Of a stretch of 64,000 bases of DNA, positions 32,548-44,096 are shown in pieces. Under the pieces are notes generated by a model. The model ran no database searches. It was not told where the DNA came from and saw only the letters and a program-made list of their open reading frames with translations. The stretch is taken from assembly GCF_000143415.4 (NCBI RefSeq), contig NW_003314302.1, forward strand, positions 472,707-536,706, in the 5' to 3' direction. The position numbers and the translations under genes are program-made. The DNA is from Selaginella moellendorffii. Lineage: Eukaryota; Streptophyta; Lycopodiopsida; Selaginellales; Selaginellaceae. Each line of letters starts with the position of its first letter. The first letter of the stretch is position 1.

Positions 32548-35151
32548 TCAAGCGGTCCTGTTCTTATTCACATATGCTAAGAACCCCGTGGGCCGGGGAG
32601 CTGACTGCACCCGTAGTGATCGTCGTATGTTGGCTTCTTCTAGAGCTATTCTCTGAGCTACATCCTTGGACCGTTTCTGCATCGAAGTACTGAAATGGAA
32701 AGCTCTTAGCCATAAAAAAACTAAACAGCAAACCATATACCTGATTCTAGTGTAAGTGCTCTCTATTTGGTCCCGCAAAGCTTTCTCCCTTGCTCCTTTC
32801 GGGTTCAAAGATTCCTGCAATTCATCGAGCTGCTTTGCCCAGGTCAGCGAACTGACAATCCAAGCTTGACTCAAACACTTACTTCCTTCTTTGAACTGTA
32901 GAAAGACCAGCTGTTTGCGTCTTCACTTTCGACAAAAATGCGTCCCTCCCTATGAAAAAACCAGTATCTATTGTAGTTGCGGTCCCTCCCTAGCGGGCTC
33001 ATCCGAATGGTGCATTTCTCGAGTTCACGATCGAGATGCTCCTGAAGTTTGATAGACAAGATAATAAGCGAACAAAATAAAAAACCACACGTACCAGTCT
33101 TTTCTGGAGCTCAGACTCAGCCCTTTCTTTTTCCGTTTGTGGCTCCCTTTCATCGTGAAGTTCGACTCTGTTACACCTAAACAACGTCTGCCTCGAGCTA
33201 TTGAAGAACAAACAACGTGCGCTGTATTCCCTGTCAACACACCCCCGTCAATAAAACACAAAGAGAAAGAAGGAAAATTTTAACCTCTTGACGCCATTTG
33301 CATCAGCGTTACCATTCCGTTTCCGTTTTCCTTTTTTCAGCCACCCGATTAAGCATCCATTTTCGTGCAGGCACTCTTTGGGCTTGCACTCTGAAACATC
33401 TTCAGTGCAGCCATTTTCCAGACTCTCGGTTGCTTTAGCTTTTTCCATAAACCTTGAGCCCTTTCTCATGGATATCGGGAGGCCTTCGCCACGTCTTTGA
33501 GCGGAAAGACTCTCGAACTCTTCAATGTTCTCGTCCAGGTGACTGCGAATCGCGGTGGTGTTGATGGCTCTCTCAATTAGCTCCTCGAATATCTCCAGTT
33601 TGGACAAGACAGGTAGCCTAGAGTAGCAGTCTGTCCGAATTGTCGACAGGTAAGGTTTCAACTTTTGAGGCCCTTCGAGCTCCAAATAGTCGCAAACATC
33701 ATCCTTCCATGTATCTATAGAAAGCTGCATGGCATCGAGTAAGAAAGATCAACGAATGAAAGAAGGTACTTACTATTACTTTCCGTTTTCTACGTTGGGC
33801 AAGTCGCTGCTTAACCCCCTGCTCGCCAAGGACAACGCGAAAAACGGCAAAATACGCCTCCGATAAGAGCGAGGATTCGCCATCCGTATAAAGTAGTGCC
33901 TTCTCCAAATCGTACAACGAAAACTGCGACAGCTGTAACAATGTGCTAAATGAGTTGCAAAAGTCCCACACCATCAACGTAGCGCCGATACACTCAGCTT
34001 CGAGCGGAAAATCTGTGGAAGGCACAGGCCGTTCCGGTAAGGGAGGATCATCCGGGTTTGGCTCAAGGAGATTATCATCCATGAGATCTTCGGAGGGTGA
34101 CGAATAGCCTGGCCAGAAACAACCATCCATTCAGAGACTGATACAACTTCTAGAGATATGACGGCTTACCATCGTACTTTTTCTTTGATCTACCACTCGA
34201 TCCGCAATCCCTGTATTTCTTGCTGCGCTTTCGAGCTGTATACTCAACATCGGCATCTTGCAAACTTTCGTCCTGGAAAGGCAGTAAGAAGACAGAAAGA
34301 AACATCACGCACTTACAAAGTAAGATTGGTTGACTTGTCTTTGAGTCGGATCGAGTCTAGTGTGCAACTGCTTCTCCTCTTTCGGTGGATCAAAAGGTAT
34401 TTTGAACTTCCTAGCCAGCTTGTCCCGCACCAACCAAGGCATGTCCAGCGTTACTTCTCCATAAGCTGACTCCTGAATAAACTTCTTCAACGCTTCTTTT
34501 GTAAACGGTAGCTTTCTCTTCATCAAGTTGATAGGATCCTCCACAGCCTTCTCGGTAATCTGCCCTTCTCCATCGAGCCAGCCGACTTCGTACTTTAAAG
34601 CCTTTGTACCATTCTCTCCATCTTGTTCAGAGACGTCAAGTATCCTGCACTTCCGTCTCGCATCGTCGGCAATGCTTGGGATTTCCTCCCCAGGAACAAA
34701 TCTATCGCTGAGAGTCGTAAAAACGTGGTCAACGAGCTCATCGGTCTCAAGCTCACCTGGCAGAAATAGGACAATATGTTACAGAACAAAATTCCAAGTC
34801 GATCACTTACTAAATTGGACCAGGTGTAGAACTGGTCCCATGAAATCTTTCGGAAACTCGGCCTTTTGAGCTGCTCGACACTCCGAAACCAATGCCTTCT
34901 CGTAAGTGAGACCTTCCCGACGAGTAGCTTTGCACGTCCATATCTTTTGCCGATAGAGATTCATGCGTCTCACATACTCGCTGCATTAAAACATCAAGGA
35001 GCTCAAACCGAGAACTATGAAAGAAAGAATGCACATACTCATAGTCCCGGAAAATCTCCTTCGTGAACCGGACCTGGAACACCATCTCGTCGGGCGACAA
35101 ATCCTCTGGCGTCTCAGCCAGCAAGAAAACTTCCTGCCTCAGTAGCGGCAT
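32548..35151 (-). CDS. WAC-DDT-WHIM protein, ISWI chromatin-remodelling accessory subunit
   Basis: A multi-exon minus-strand gene, ATG at 35149-35151, TGA at 32548-32550. Domain order from the N-terminus: a WAC (WSTF/Acf1) domain (MPLLRQEVFLLAETPEDLSP, then RRMNLYRQKIWTCKATRREG); a basic linker (TARKRSKKYRD, SGRSKKKYD); a DDT domain (GATLMVWDFCNSFSTLLQLS, FSLYDLEKALLY); a WHIM1-like helix set (DYLELEGPQKLKPYLSTIR, LPVLSKLEIFEELIERA); and a WHIM2/WSD motif (PLGRDRNYNRYWFFHREGRI then WSFYSSKKE). A final coiled segment (ALEEANIRRSLRVQ) ends the protein. This is the layout of plant DDT-related proteins that bind ISWI ATPases (CHR11/17 in Arabidopsis) and space nucleosomes in the nucleus. No PHD or bromodomain is seen, as usual for the plant forms. 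Introns are 45-60 bp. Confidence 0.88.
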
Positions 35152-35778
35152 CTTGAAAGCACTGCTCTACTCACTCCCCGGTGCTAGAATCCTTCCTCGA
35201 ACCGCCATGCATCTGTTCTACCAAGAACTCCCGACCCTCCTGCCCTAGAAAAAAACCTAGAAACGATTTTCCCGCAGCTCAAATGCCAGAAAATCCCCCC
35301 GATCGCAGCGCCAGAGCTCGAGAAAATCCCCAGGCCGCGCCCCCGGGGCTCACATTTCCAGCATTCTCACGCACCTGGTGGGAAGAAATCCGTCCACGCA
35401 GCAAGAAATGCCCGATCTTTGTCGCCCGGCCACGGATTCACAGGCGCTGCCGCTCGCCGTGACGAGCTCGAGGAGCTGGATCCCGTGCTGCCGATGCCGA
35501 TGCCGCTGCCGCTGCCACCGCCGCTGCGTCTTCTTCCAGGATTCCATGCCGTCACGGCGCCAGTGACATTCTATCCGGGGCGCTGGAAAATTCCCTGGCG
35601 CTGGAAAATCCTCGCGCAGCGCCCTGGCGCCTCCCTATCTATCTCTATTCTGGCGACGAAGAAAGAAAATCAAGGGCTCTCTCATCAACTGCATTCCCGT
35701 TTATGTCATTGTGTTAGCTTCTTCTTTAACCCATGGGTATTACGTTTACACGCCGGATATAATCTTTGTACACAAAGG
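35152..35778. other. Divergent spacer / 5' leader region
   Basis: Head-to-head region between the DDT gene and the quinone oxidoreductase. The stretch 35150-35650 is GC-rich with open frames on both strands, including CCGATGCCG/CCGCTGCCG triplet-like repeats at about 35485-35530, but no domain or splice-supported start; most likely leader and promoter. Confidence 0.5.
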
Positions 35779-37315
35779 ATGGTCTCGCAAACAATGGTGA
35801 AGGGCTTCAAGGTTTACACGCCTGGCGGCCCAGAGGTAAGCAAGCGCCATCGTTTCTTCCAGCTAGGGTTTCGCGATACCGCGAATTTCTTGCGAAATTC
35901 AGCGAGATCGTGCGCTGTTCTAGCGTAATTTCTCGGTTTTCGTCCGGATTTCTCGTGTTTGGCTGGAATTTCTTGCTTGGTTGACAGTCCAAGCCCTGAT
36001 TGAGCAAACTGTGATGCTTGAGAAGGATATGTTCATGTTCTATGTGATTCTTCTATTGCATATTGCGTGAAGAAGAACCCTTTCTTTGTTTTTGTCCTCT
36101 TACAGGTACTAAAATATGAAGAACTGGACGTGGGAGAGCCCGGCGAGGGCCAAGTTAAGATCCGAATTAAAGCTGTTGGTCTCAACTTCATCGATGTTTA
36201 CTTTCGAAAGGGGGCCTACGGCGCCAAAATGCCATATGTTCCTGGTAAGCCCAGCTAGAGTATATCAACTCCTCTCATTGCTTTTTCATTCTTTCATTCT
36301 TTTCTTCTTTGTTTTCGTATTGATCTTCTTTTCTTCTTTGTTTCGTTCTTCGTTTCAACAGGCTTCGAGTCCGCAGGCGAGGTCATTGCAATCGGTCCAG
36401 GCGTGACAGACGCCAAAGTGGGAGACAAAGTTGGATGCATGGGAGCTTTCGGTGCCTACGCTGAAGAACAGATTGTTCCAGCGCGTGCGTTAGTTCCCAT
36501 TCCTGAAAGTGTGGACTTCATCAAAGCGGGAGCGATACTGCTCAAAGGAATGACCGCACAAATGCTGCTTCGAAAAACCTTCAAGGTTTTCTTATATTTT
36601 TATGGTTCTAGTTTCTTAGTTCTTCTGTTTTTTTGTTCTCTCAGGTAGGACCCGAGCACACGATTCTAGTTCACGCCGCTGCCGGTGGTGTTGGCTCGCT
36701 GCTCTGCCAGTGGGCTCGGTCGCTGGGTGCTCAAGTCATTGGCTGCGTCTCAAACGAAGAAAAAGCTCGCCAGGCCACTGAGGATGGATGCCACCACGTA
36801 ATCATTTACTCCAAGGAAGACTTTGGCAAGCGAGTCATGGCCATCACAAACAATAGCGGCGTTCACGTTGTCTACGACTCGGTTGGCAGGGACACGTTCC
36901 AGGTACCTCTTTCTTTGCAAAGTTCACGCAAAGTTCTTTGCAAAGTTCTTCGCAAAGTTCTTTCACAAGTTCTTTAGTCAGAGTTTTCAAACTTTCTTCT
37001 TTTTTCTTCCAGGGATCTCTCGATTGCTTGGCTACTCGCGGTTACATGATAAGTTATGGACAATCCTCCGGCGCTCCAGATCCTTTCACAATGTCCATAC
37101 TCGCTCCAAAGTCGCTCTTCCTCACCAGGCCATCGATCCAGTATACCACCAACAGGGACGAGCTACTGGAGATGGCCAATGATCTCTTCCACAACGTCGA
37201 GGCCGGAGTTCTCAAAGTCCGCGTAAACCAGACTTATCCTCTCTCGGACGCAGCAAAGGCTCACGATGATATCGAGAATCGAAGAACAACTGGCTCTACT
37301 GTCCTTATACCATAG
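35779..37315 (+). CDS. NADPH:quinone oxidoreductase, zeta-crystallin type (MDR superfamily)
   Basis: Five exons (35779-35835, 36106-36244, 36362-36585, 36645-36902, 37013-37315) join in phase to 326 residues, the usual size. It is a medium-chain dehydrogenase/reductase without zinc: the GroES-like N-terminal domain has GLNFIDVYFRKG and PGFESAGEV, and the Rossmann fold has VHAAAGGVGSLLCQWAR. The NADPH-binding loop and the C-terminal YPLSDAAKAHDDIENRRTTG segment match bacterial QorA and plant zeta-crystallins. It reduces quinones or reactive carbonyls with NADPH in the cytosol. No transit peptide is evident; the start at 35779 gives MVSQTMVKGFKVYTPGGPE, and the internal ATG at 35794 would also suit. 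A repeat of AAAGTTCTT units lies at the start of intron 4. Confidence 0.92.
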
Positions 37316-37350
37316 ATAGTTTACAGCTCGAGAAAAGCTTGCGATACCTC

Positions 37351-40300
37351 TTAAGCTTTGAGATAAAGCTCTATGTTTTCGACGCCGCAAAGCATTCGCA
37401 CCTTGTCTATCGTGGCTGGGGCGTCCAGCTGGAAATAAGGCTCCGGATCGCAGAGGTTCTTACGAGCAGCAGCTATGGCGTGCCTGAGAGCACCGTGCAC
37501 TGACGATGCCAGGAGCAAAGGTGGCTCTCCAGAAGCTACACAATTCAAGTCAAGGAGCTCGATCAAGACGATCTCTAAGGAACAGCAAAGGAAAGAAAAA
37601 TGTTCCATCGTTTATAAGCTTTCCTTGATCGTCGTGGCGATGCTCCTCGGATGTAAAGAATCCCACGCCTTGAGCAAACGCACCCTCGATCTGGAAATGA
37701 AGAATCTCTCTAAGAGCTTGCAATAGTTTCTGGAAAATATGTTACCTTCCCAATGTCCACGGCCGGATTTATGCTCTTCCCACAGTCGTAGACAATGTCG
37801 GTTTGGAGAATTTCGTACTCGCCAGTGAGAACATCGATCTCAACCTTGACAAGTGAAAATCCAAGCCATGGATGAAACCAAAACAAAACAAAAAATAAGA
37901 AAATGAAAGAACAAGAGATGGAAAAAACGATCTTACCTCACTAGCAGCAGCACCATAGTTTATGTACGTCAGGGCCTCAGGCGACGAAACGAAGGCAGTT
38001 TGCGCGGCCATCTCGACCCGAGCATTCTTTGCCTGCAAAACATTAAAGGATAGAAACGAAAGCAAAAATCAAAACAATCACAAACTTACAGCAAGAACGA
38101 GGGATTCCCACGACGACACCGTCTCTCCATCCCGGCACTCAGCCATTCTCTTTTCATGAATCGGCTTAAAGCGATCGACGAGCACCCGGCAAGCCTTCCG
38201 CACGGCCTCGCAGCTCGCCTCGGACGTGGTACTACCGCCAGTCCATCCACCGTGCGGCATGCTAATGGTATCCGCCTGGACCACCCGGACTCTCCCGACG
38301 TCCACGCAAATCCCACCGCCGAGCCCCTCACCCACCGCCTGCCTCACTTTGGTCCACAGCCCCTGTCCAATCTCCACGCCGCCAGTCTCCACCACCACGG
38401 ATCCATCCGCCATGATCGACACTCTCCCTGGCTGGTACCGCTGCTGCACAGTGTACGTGCTCTGCGACACCGCCACCCCGCGCTTCTTCCAAGCATTGGC
38501 TGCGTTGTATCTCTCCACTTCACGTAGCCGCTCGTCAACTTTTGCTCGATCTTTCAGCCGCGACCAGACCGCCGGGAGAGTGTATCCTTCCTCGCCCCCG
38601 ACCGCGGCGTAGGCCGCCCCGGCGCTCTCGACCGAGTGGAGGTTGCGCTCCATGACGAGCTCCGAGCTCAAGTTTGTGAGAGCTGCGACGTGCTCGACCA
38701 CTGCGTCGGCGAAGAAGCAGCCTTGGACGTGCGCATGACCGTCCTGCTCGGGATGTTGGTCCGGCACAGCACGAACTCGAAGGAGAAGGCTCCCCAGTTG
38801 AGCTTCTTAAAGGCGGAGAGCACCCCCATTGGCATGACAGGGGTGAATTCTGGCGACCAGCCTCCTTGGATGAAGATCTTGGCGTGGAGGGCGTTGATCT
38901 TGCCGTCGGGCTCGAAGCCTACGTCGTAAACGGCCTTCATTGGGTGCCTTCCACCCATCATGATCATGTCTGTGTTGCGGTCGAGAGTGAGGCGGACGGG
39001 GCGGCGGAGTTTGTACGCGGCGAGTGCGCAGGCAGAGGCAACCTGCACGATTCATGGTTAGAACCAAGGGCGTAAAAGGGAATGCGAGAAAACGAAGATG
39101 AGAAAAAGGAAGTGCTCGCAACAAAAACCATAGTTTTGATGCAAGAAGGTGCAAAACTGTAGACTACTTACCAGGCAGGCTTTGGTGCCTTTGCCTCCAA
39201 ATCCTCCGCCAACTCGTCGGGTGATGACTCTCACGTTGTGCATGGGCAAGCCGAGGCAGGCTGACACGCTGTGTTGCACAAAGTCGGGGCTCTGGTAGGA
39301 ACTGTAGACGACGAGACAGTTGTCCTCGTCCGGAACGACCAACGCAGTCTGTGGTTCCATGTAGAAATAGTACTGCGACCCTGTGCGCACCTGGAAGTTC
39401 CACTCGTGATCAAAACGTGCTTGCAAAAGAAAAATTGCTCCGTTTTACCTCAGCGTTTTCGATCTTAAGACTGGCCTTGGCCATCTCTTCGGCAACATTA
39501 CCGTGTTTGTCCTTCATCACATCCTTGAAAAACTGTGGGATCTCGTGGAGTTCCCCTCTGGCAACCGCTTCTTCCATGGTTAGCACGGGAGAGCCGACAG
39601 ACTCCGTGTCGTAATCAATCACAACTTTGCCGGCGGCGGCCTTGGCGTTTCTCAGCGTGTCCGCAATTTGGACGAGGACAGGTTAAAATCAATGGATTCG
39701 TACGTAGCTTACCATAAGTCCGACGGCATGGCCCACGCACTCGACTTTGTCCTCGGCGAAGAGCTTTTCTTGAGAGAGATCGGAGACGAGGCCCATATTC
39801 TGTCCGCCAGAAGGAATGTCATCAACTCCAACGAAGGACACCGCGCCAGGCGAAGCCAGTGCATTCTCCAGCCGGATTCCGTTTATCTTTGCCAATGCTT
39901 TCGTACTGTAAACATAGACTGCGTGCACGCAGTCCCTCGGAGCTGGAATATCATCCACGTAAATAGCTTCACCTGAAGAGAAGTTTTAAGAACAAAAACT
40001 AAAACCAAAACAGAACAGCTTACCTGAAGCTTGAAGCTCTCCCATAACCTTGGACATTGGCTGTCCGACAGCTCCCTGGAGATGTTCTTGCAATGTCTGT
40101 CTCCCAGACATGATCTTTCTTGACGACCTCGGGGTGCTTCCATTCTGGGCCTGTGTAATATACGGGAGCTCAGGTACAATGCTGCTGCTTGGAGCGGCTA
40201 GAGAGCTTAAGAACTTGAAGAGGAAGCTCGCAACAAGCGAAGACCTGTAGTCGGCCTTCGAGGTCCCCTTCTTTGGCACTATAGAAACCTTCGTGAGCTG

Positions 40301-41203
40301 GATGGCCTCCAACATAACTCCACTGTCCACCACCTTCCCTTCGAGAAACCTCTCAACTTCAGTAGCACGCTGACAAGTAGGCTCTCCTCCAAAAGCACCG
40401 AACGCGAGCCTCGACTCGCAAACTCGTCCGTCACCCGAGAGATTGACGAGAAACGCCGCATTCACGTAAGCCACGGCGTTTCCGAGAGGCCGAGGTGATG
40501 CCCTGTATGAGTCAAACCTGACGTCCTGCTTGCTGTAGGATGGGATGCAGATCGACTTTAGAATGCTTTTCCCGTCCCATGTAGCTGCCACAAAGTCCTC
40601 CACAGACTGCCGTGATTCTCCAAACTTCTGTGTCACCACCTTGACCGAAGCGCCAGCTCCAACCAGCAAAGTCGCAATGTCGGAGTCGAAGCCGAGCTTC
40701 TGTGCCAGGATCAGATTTCCTCCCACGCTCCCCGCGTTTCTTACGTGCAAAGTTGCCACTTTTCTCATGTGCTCGGCCAACTTGAGATAAACTCCGCTCG
40801 AATCACTGCGGCCAAATGCTTCGAGGAGAGCTATAAGCTTGGATATCTTCACGGCAGCACTGACTTCAATCCCATCCTCGGTAGCTTTCTCCTCCAGGAC
40901 CTCTGGAACGGCACCGATCTCTATGAAAATTTCCGGACTGGACTGGAGATCGTCCTTGTAAATCCCTGTGCTGGTGTTTCCAGCTACAAGCCTGGCCGTG
41001 TCTTGATACCTCTCGAGCATCGTGAAAACTTCCTCCAAACCACCCGGTCGAATCCATTTCTTCGTAGAACCCAGAGCAACGAGAGAGTGATCCTGACGAT
41101 CCAGAAAGTCGGGGAACTGAGAACCTTCCAGTCCTGGATTGTAGCCCAGCGAACAGAGAGCTGGCCTATTTCTTCTTTCCTGTCCGTGCGTCCGATGGAT
41201 CAC
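37351..41203 (-). pseudogene. Aldehyde-oxidase-like molybdenum hydroxylase, probably inactivated
   Basis: A minus-strand gene related to plant aldehyde oxidases (xanthine oxidase family). The FAD domain (RLVAGNTSTGIYKDD, LHVRNAGSVGGNLI) and most of the molybdopterin domain (AIYVDDIPAPRDCVHAV, YFYMEPQTALVVPDED, RRVGGGFGGKG, YDCGKSINPAVDIGK, ASGEPPLLLASSVH) are clear. Several lesions are visible. The N-terminal [2Fe-2S] domain is absent: homology starts at SLGYNPGLEGSQFPDFL and sequence beyond 41203 is unrelated. The acceptor before ADTLRNAKAAAGK (about 39668-39669) reads AA instead of AG. A net loss of about 10 nt at about 38731 removes APG from the MRAPGDVQG motif and shifts the frame. A segment equivalent to TYKIPTVDTIP is missing near 37570-37600. 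The rest is well preserved, so inactivation looks recent, or part of it is assembly error. The family needs all three cofactor domains, so no enzyme activity is expected. Confidence 0.8.
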
Positions 41204-42088
41204 GTCATAAGAGCTTGTGTTAAATCAAACCATGTTGTCGTCCTGGAATGGTGGTTTTTTAAAATGCATCTCCCACCCACTTATAGGATCATCAGAGGAA
41301 AGGCAAGCAAGCACAACCCCAGCAATGATGCCTCAGGGCATCTGCAGCTTATTGATACCTTGTGTTCCACCACTTTTTCTATGCTAAATGAATCTGCTTT
41401 ACAAATGCATGGAAAACTGTTTCATGTTGTTTACGACCTTCCACATTTTACACACTCAATTCCCCCAGATCCCTTGGAATCTGTGTTTTTGGAAAGTTTA
41501 AATTCATGAGGTTATATTTAATATCAAAGTGGTTTTGAGTCCAACTCTATTGGTTGGTTAAGAGAATTACACTATATATTAAAATTAACGTTTAGCAAGT
41601 CCAAATTCTTATTTAGCTATTATGGCCTACCCATTATTATCTCATTATAAAAGGTATTTAGACTTGCCAATTAAGTAAATCAATTACTAAAGAGTGCCTT
41701 TAAACATGATATTGTTGTTCTTTTGTTCAAATTCACAATTTAATACCATTCTATATTTAATAAAATTTTGAATAACTATATCTCTAGAAATATAAAATAC
41801 TAGGGTGAAAGCCTGAAGCAAGCTTTTAGATAAGGGGGTGGTGGGCACTATAGAGGGTTCTAAATGTTTAGTACAGACAATTTTTCGTAATAAGTTTAGT
41901 GCTAAGGGGGATAGAAATATTAACTTGTTAAAAGCTATATAGTAGTTATTCTTCTTTTAGGTCTGAGTAATACTATATCAGTATTTTTTTTAATCTTAGT
42001 GTTCTAAATTTAAGATTTCAAGTACAAAAACATAATTAAAGTAACACTTTGTTTGATACTATAAATTGGTAAGCTAATTAAGATTTAG
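41204..42088. other. AT-rich spacer with retroelement fragments
   Basis: Begins where aldehyde oxidase homology stops. At about 41520-41580 a piece (GAGTCCAACTCTATTGGTTGG) matches the internal part of the retroelement array at about 59365, and at about 41725-41890 a decayed piece matches the ~0.5-kb LTR-like repeat of 57.3-58.4 kb. No gene is seen. Confidence 0.55.
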
Positions 42089-42470
42089 TTTAGATAATTT
42101 TATTACTTCTTTCATTTTTCTTTATTGGATTAATAAAATAATGAATACAAGTGATTTTATAAAATTTATTAATATATCTGTTGTGAAACTTCTATAATTC
42201 TTTCATAATTTTTAATAAAATAATAATACATAAAAATGAAACTATATGGAACTATATATATAAAATTTATAATAAAATAAAATATATGCATATATATATA
42301 TATGCATATACCTTATTTTATTATAAATTTTAAAAGAATTGAAGAAGTTTCAATTGCTAAATCAAGAAATTCCATAAAATACACTTGAATATTCTTGGAA
42401 TATTTATTACTTTAGTGGTTCTGTTAAACCAATAAAGAAAAATGAAAAAGTAATAAAAATGATATCTAAA
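42089..42470. repeat. AT-rich foldback (MITE-like) element with long inverted arms
   Basis: The two halves are inverted copies around a centre near 42297. Paired landmarks from outside inward: TTTAGATA with TATCTAAA (42089 and 42463-42470), TTTTTCTTTATTGG (42115) with CCAATAAAGAAAAA (42429), GAATACAAGTG (42142) with CACTTGAATATTC (about 42383), GAAACTTCTATAATTC (42184) with GAATTGAAGAAGTTTC (42336), and AAAATTTATAATAAAATAA (42262) with TTATTTTATTATAAATTTT (42313). Arms are about 170-210 bp with small gaps. It codes for nothing. Confidence 0.75.
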
Positions 42471-42486
42471 GTAGAACTATATTGTA

Positions 42487-43479
42487 TTATTTAATAGCTT
42501 GCCAAATTACTTGTTTTGTATCAAAGTTAAAAATGATAACATTTCCATCCCCTCTCACCACTAAACTTGCTGTGATAATACAATTTGGTTGTGGATTGCA
42601 ATATTTATTAGATGACCATAAAACATAATTTTGATAGTCTTTAATCACAAAATTCCCATCTTGTTGTAAATGAGCCAAGCATCCATCAATGGGCCTATAA
42701 GGGTGCTCACTTAAATATAAAATTGTTCCACTGCTCCTCTCAATTAGCACTAACTTACAATCACTATGTAGCATTAGCTTATAAAGCCCATTCCCTGATT
42801 TTAAGCTATTTCCTGCTAGAATAAATGATCCTGGAACTTCATTTTGATTCCCTACAAGTGATGATTCAAAGCTCCAACAATCACTTCCATCAAAATCCAT
42901 AAGAACAAAAACATTAGCTGTGTTTCTTAGTGCTTTAGTGGCCATACTAAAGTTACTATTTGAAATATTTTGTGTTTGATGAACACCAAAGTCTACTCGA
43001 TAGTGTATGGCAAAATTTGAAAATTCTGTGCGTATTTCAGCACAAAACCTTCGCCTTCCTTCAATATAAGTTGAGGCATCTAAAAATATTTGATTTCTAA
43101 TAGCTCTGAATGTGGCTCGCACCAAATGGGAGGGAAAATTGATTGCTACAAAGGGATCTGCAACACAAAACATAGCCACCACAACAGGGGCATTGATATA
43201 AAAAGTGATCCTTAAAGTCATTTCACCAATATGAAACTCCACTGATGTGCTTCCTACTGGAAAGAGGTTATAAGGATTATCTCTAGTAGTATCAGCATAG
43301 TGAGTTGTAATGAAATTGGACATGAGTCGAATGACATCTTGGAATTGCTGTGGTGACAATGCATTAGAAGCCAGCTGAAAAATTGTTCTGGGATTGGAAT
43401 ATTGGGGTGGTGGTGGAGTCAAAAAATAAGCCAACTTTGGCAAAAGATAAACAATTAAAACAATAAAAAATCTAGTCAT
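42487..43479 (-). CDS. Secreted protein with a bulb-type (GNA-like) mannose-binding lectin domain, copy 1
   Basis: An intronless 330-residue protein. Residues 1-19 form a hydrophobic signal peptide (FFIVLIVYLLPKLAYFL). Residues about 25-185 are an unrecognised domain (DVIRLMSNFITTHYADTTRD, PVVVAMFCVADPFVAI). The last ~110 residues are a B-lectin domain with three beta-prism repeats; the mannose-site pattern QxDxNxVxY appears as QDGNFVIKD (273-281), partly changed, with weaker versions LHSDCKLVLIE (237-247) and RGDGNVIIF (309-317). Plant GNA-type lectins bind mannose glycans and act in defence or storage. The AT-rich codon use and lack of introns differ from the genes of the first 41 kb. An identical protein is encoded at 52201-53193. 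Confidence 0.75.
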   Translation of the reverse strand: MTRFFIVLIVYLLPKLAYFLTPPPPQYSNPRTIFQLASNALSPQQFQDVIRLMSNFITTHYADTTRDNPYNLFPVGSTSVEFHIGEMTLRITFYINAPVVVAMFCVADPFVAINFPSHLVRATFRAIRNQIFLDASTYIEGRRRFCAEIRTEFSNFAIHYRVDFGVHQTQNISNSNFSMATKALRNTANVFVLMDFDGSDCWSFESSLVGNQNEVPGSFILAGNSLKSGNGLYKLMLHSDCKLVLIERSSGTILYLSEHPYRPIDGCLAHLQQDGNFVIKDYQNYVLWSSNKYCNPQPNCIITASLVVRGDGNVIIFNFDTKQVIWQAIK

Positions 43480-44096
43480 AATCTAGAAATTATAATTATG
43501 ATTTTCTATTCTTTATCTCTATTTCTGATTTTTAGTAAAATAAACTACCTAAAATAATAAAATAATAATTATAGATAAAATTTTATAATATAAAAAATAA
43601 AAAATATTAAGGCTATAAACATTCAAATTTTATCAATACTCTGGAATCAATACTAGCTATTGATCACATCACAAGATTTAATCCAAACCATAAAAATATA
43701 ATATTTTGAACACTCCCACTTATAAGAGACTTGAAAATCAAAATATTCATGTAGTGAGTGACAAATTGAGCAAGTTAAAAATTCAAAAGACTAGTTTAGA
43801 AACCACCAAAAATGTGCCGCCCAAGGTCTGAAAAACAAAACTATAGTATGAGGTTTGGAGGTATGTAATAAAGTGGTCAATGCCAAGAGCTCATTGTTAA
43901 GAGAAGAGGAGACAACAAACTATTAAAATATTAAACAATGGAGAAGAAAAGATAAATCTGTATTAAACACTCTAAGTACAAATTTCTTAAAACCCTATTT
44001 TTATAGGGGCTTTAGAAATTAATCTCAACTAATCCACAAACTTAATCTAAATATAAGTTCATACTGCCCATCCATGTGTACAGCAAGTTTTGAGTT

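Noticed and set aside
35419..35928. 169-codon frame upstream of the quinone oxidoreductase as an N-terminal extension or separate gene
   Set aside because: It reads through a splice donor into an intron and has low-complexity Pro/Met/Leu sequence; treated as leader.
42487..43479. Lectin N-terminal domain as a ribosome-inactivating or other toxin domain
   Set aside because: No recognisable active-site motifs of such families were visible; similarity was not supported.
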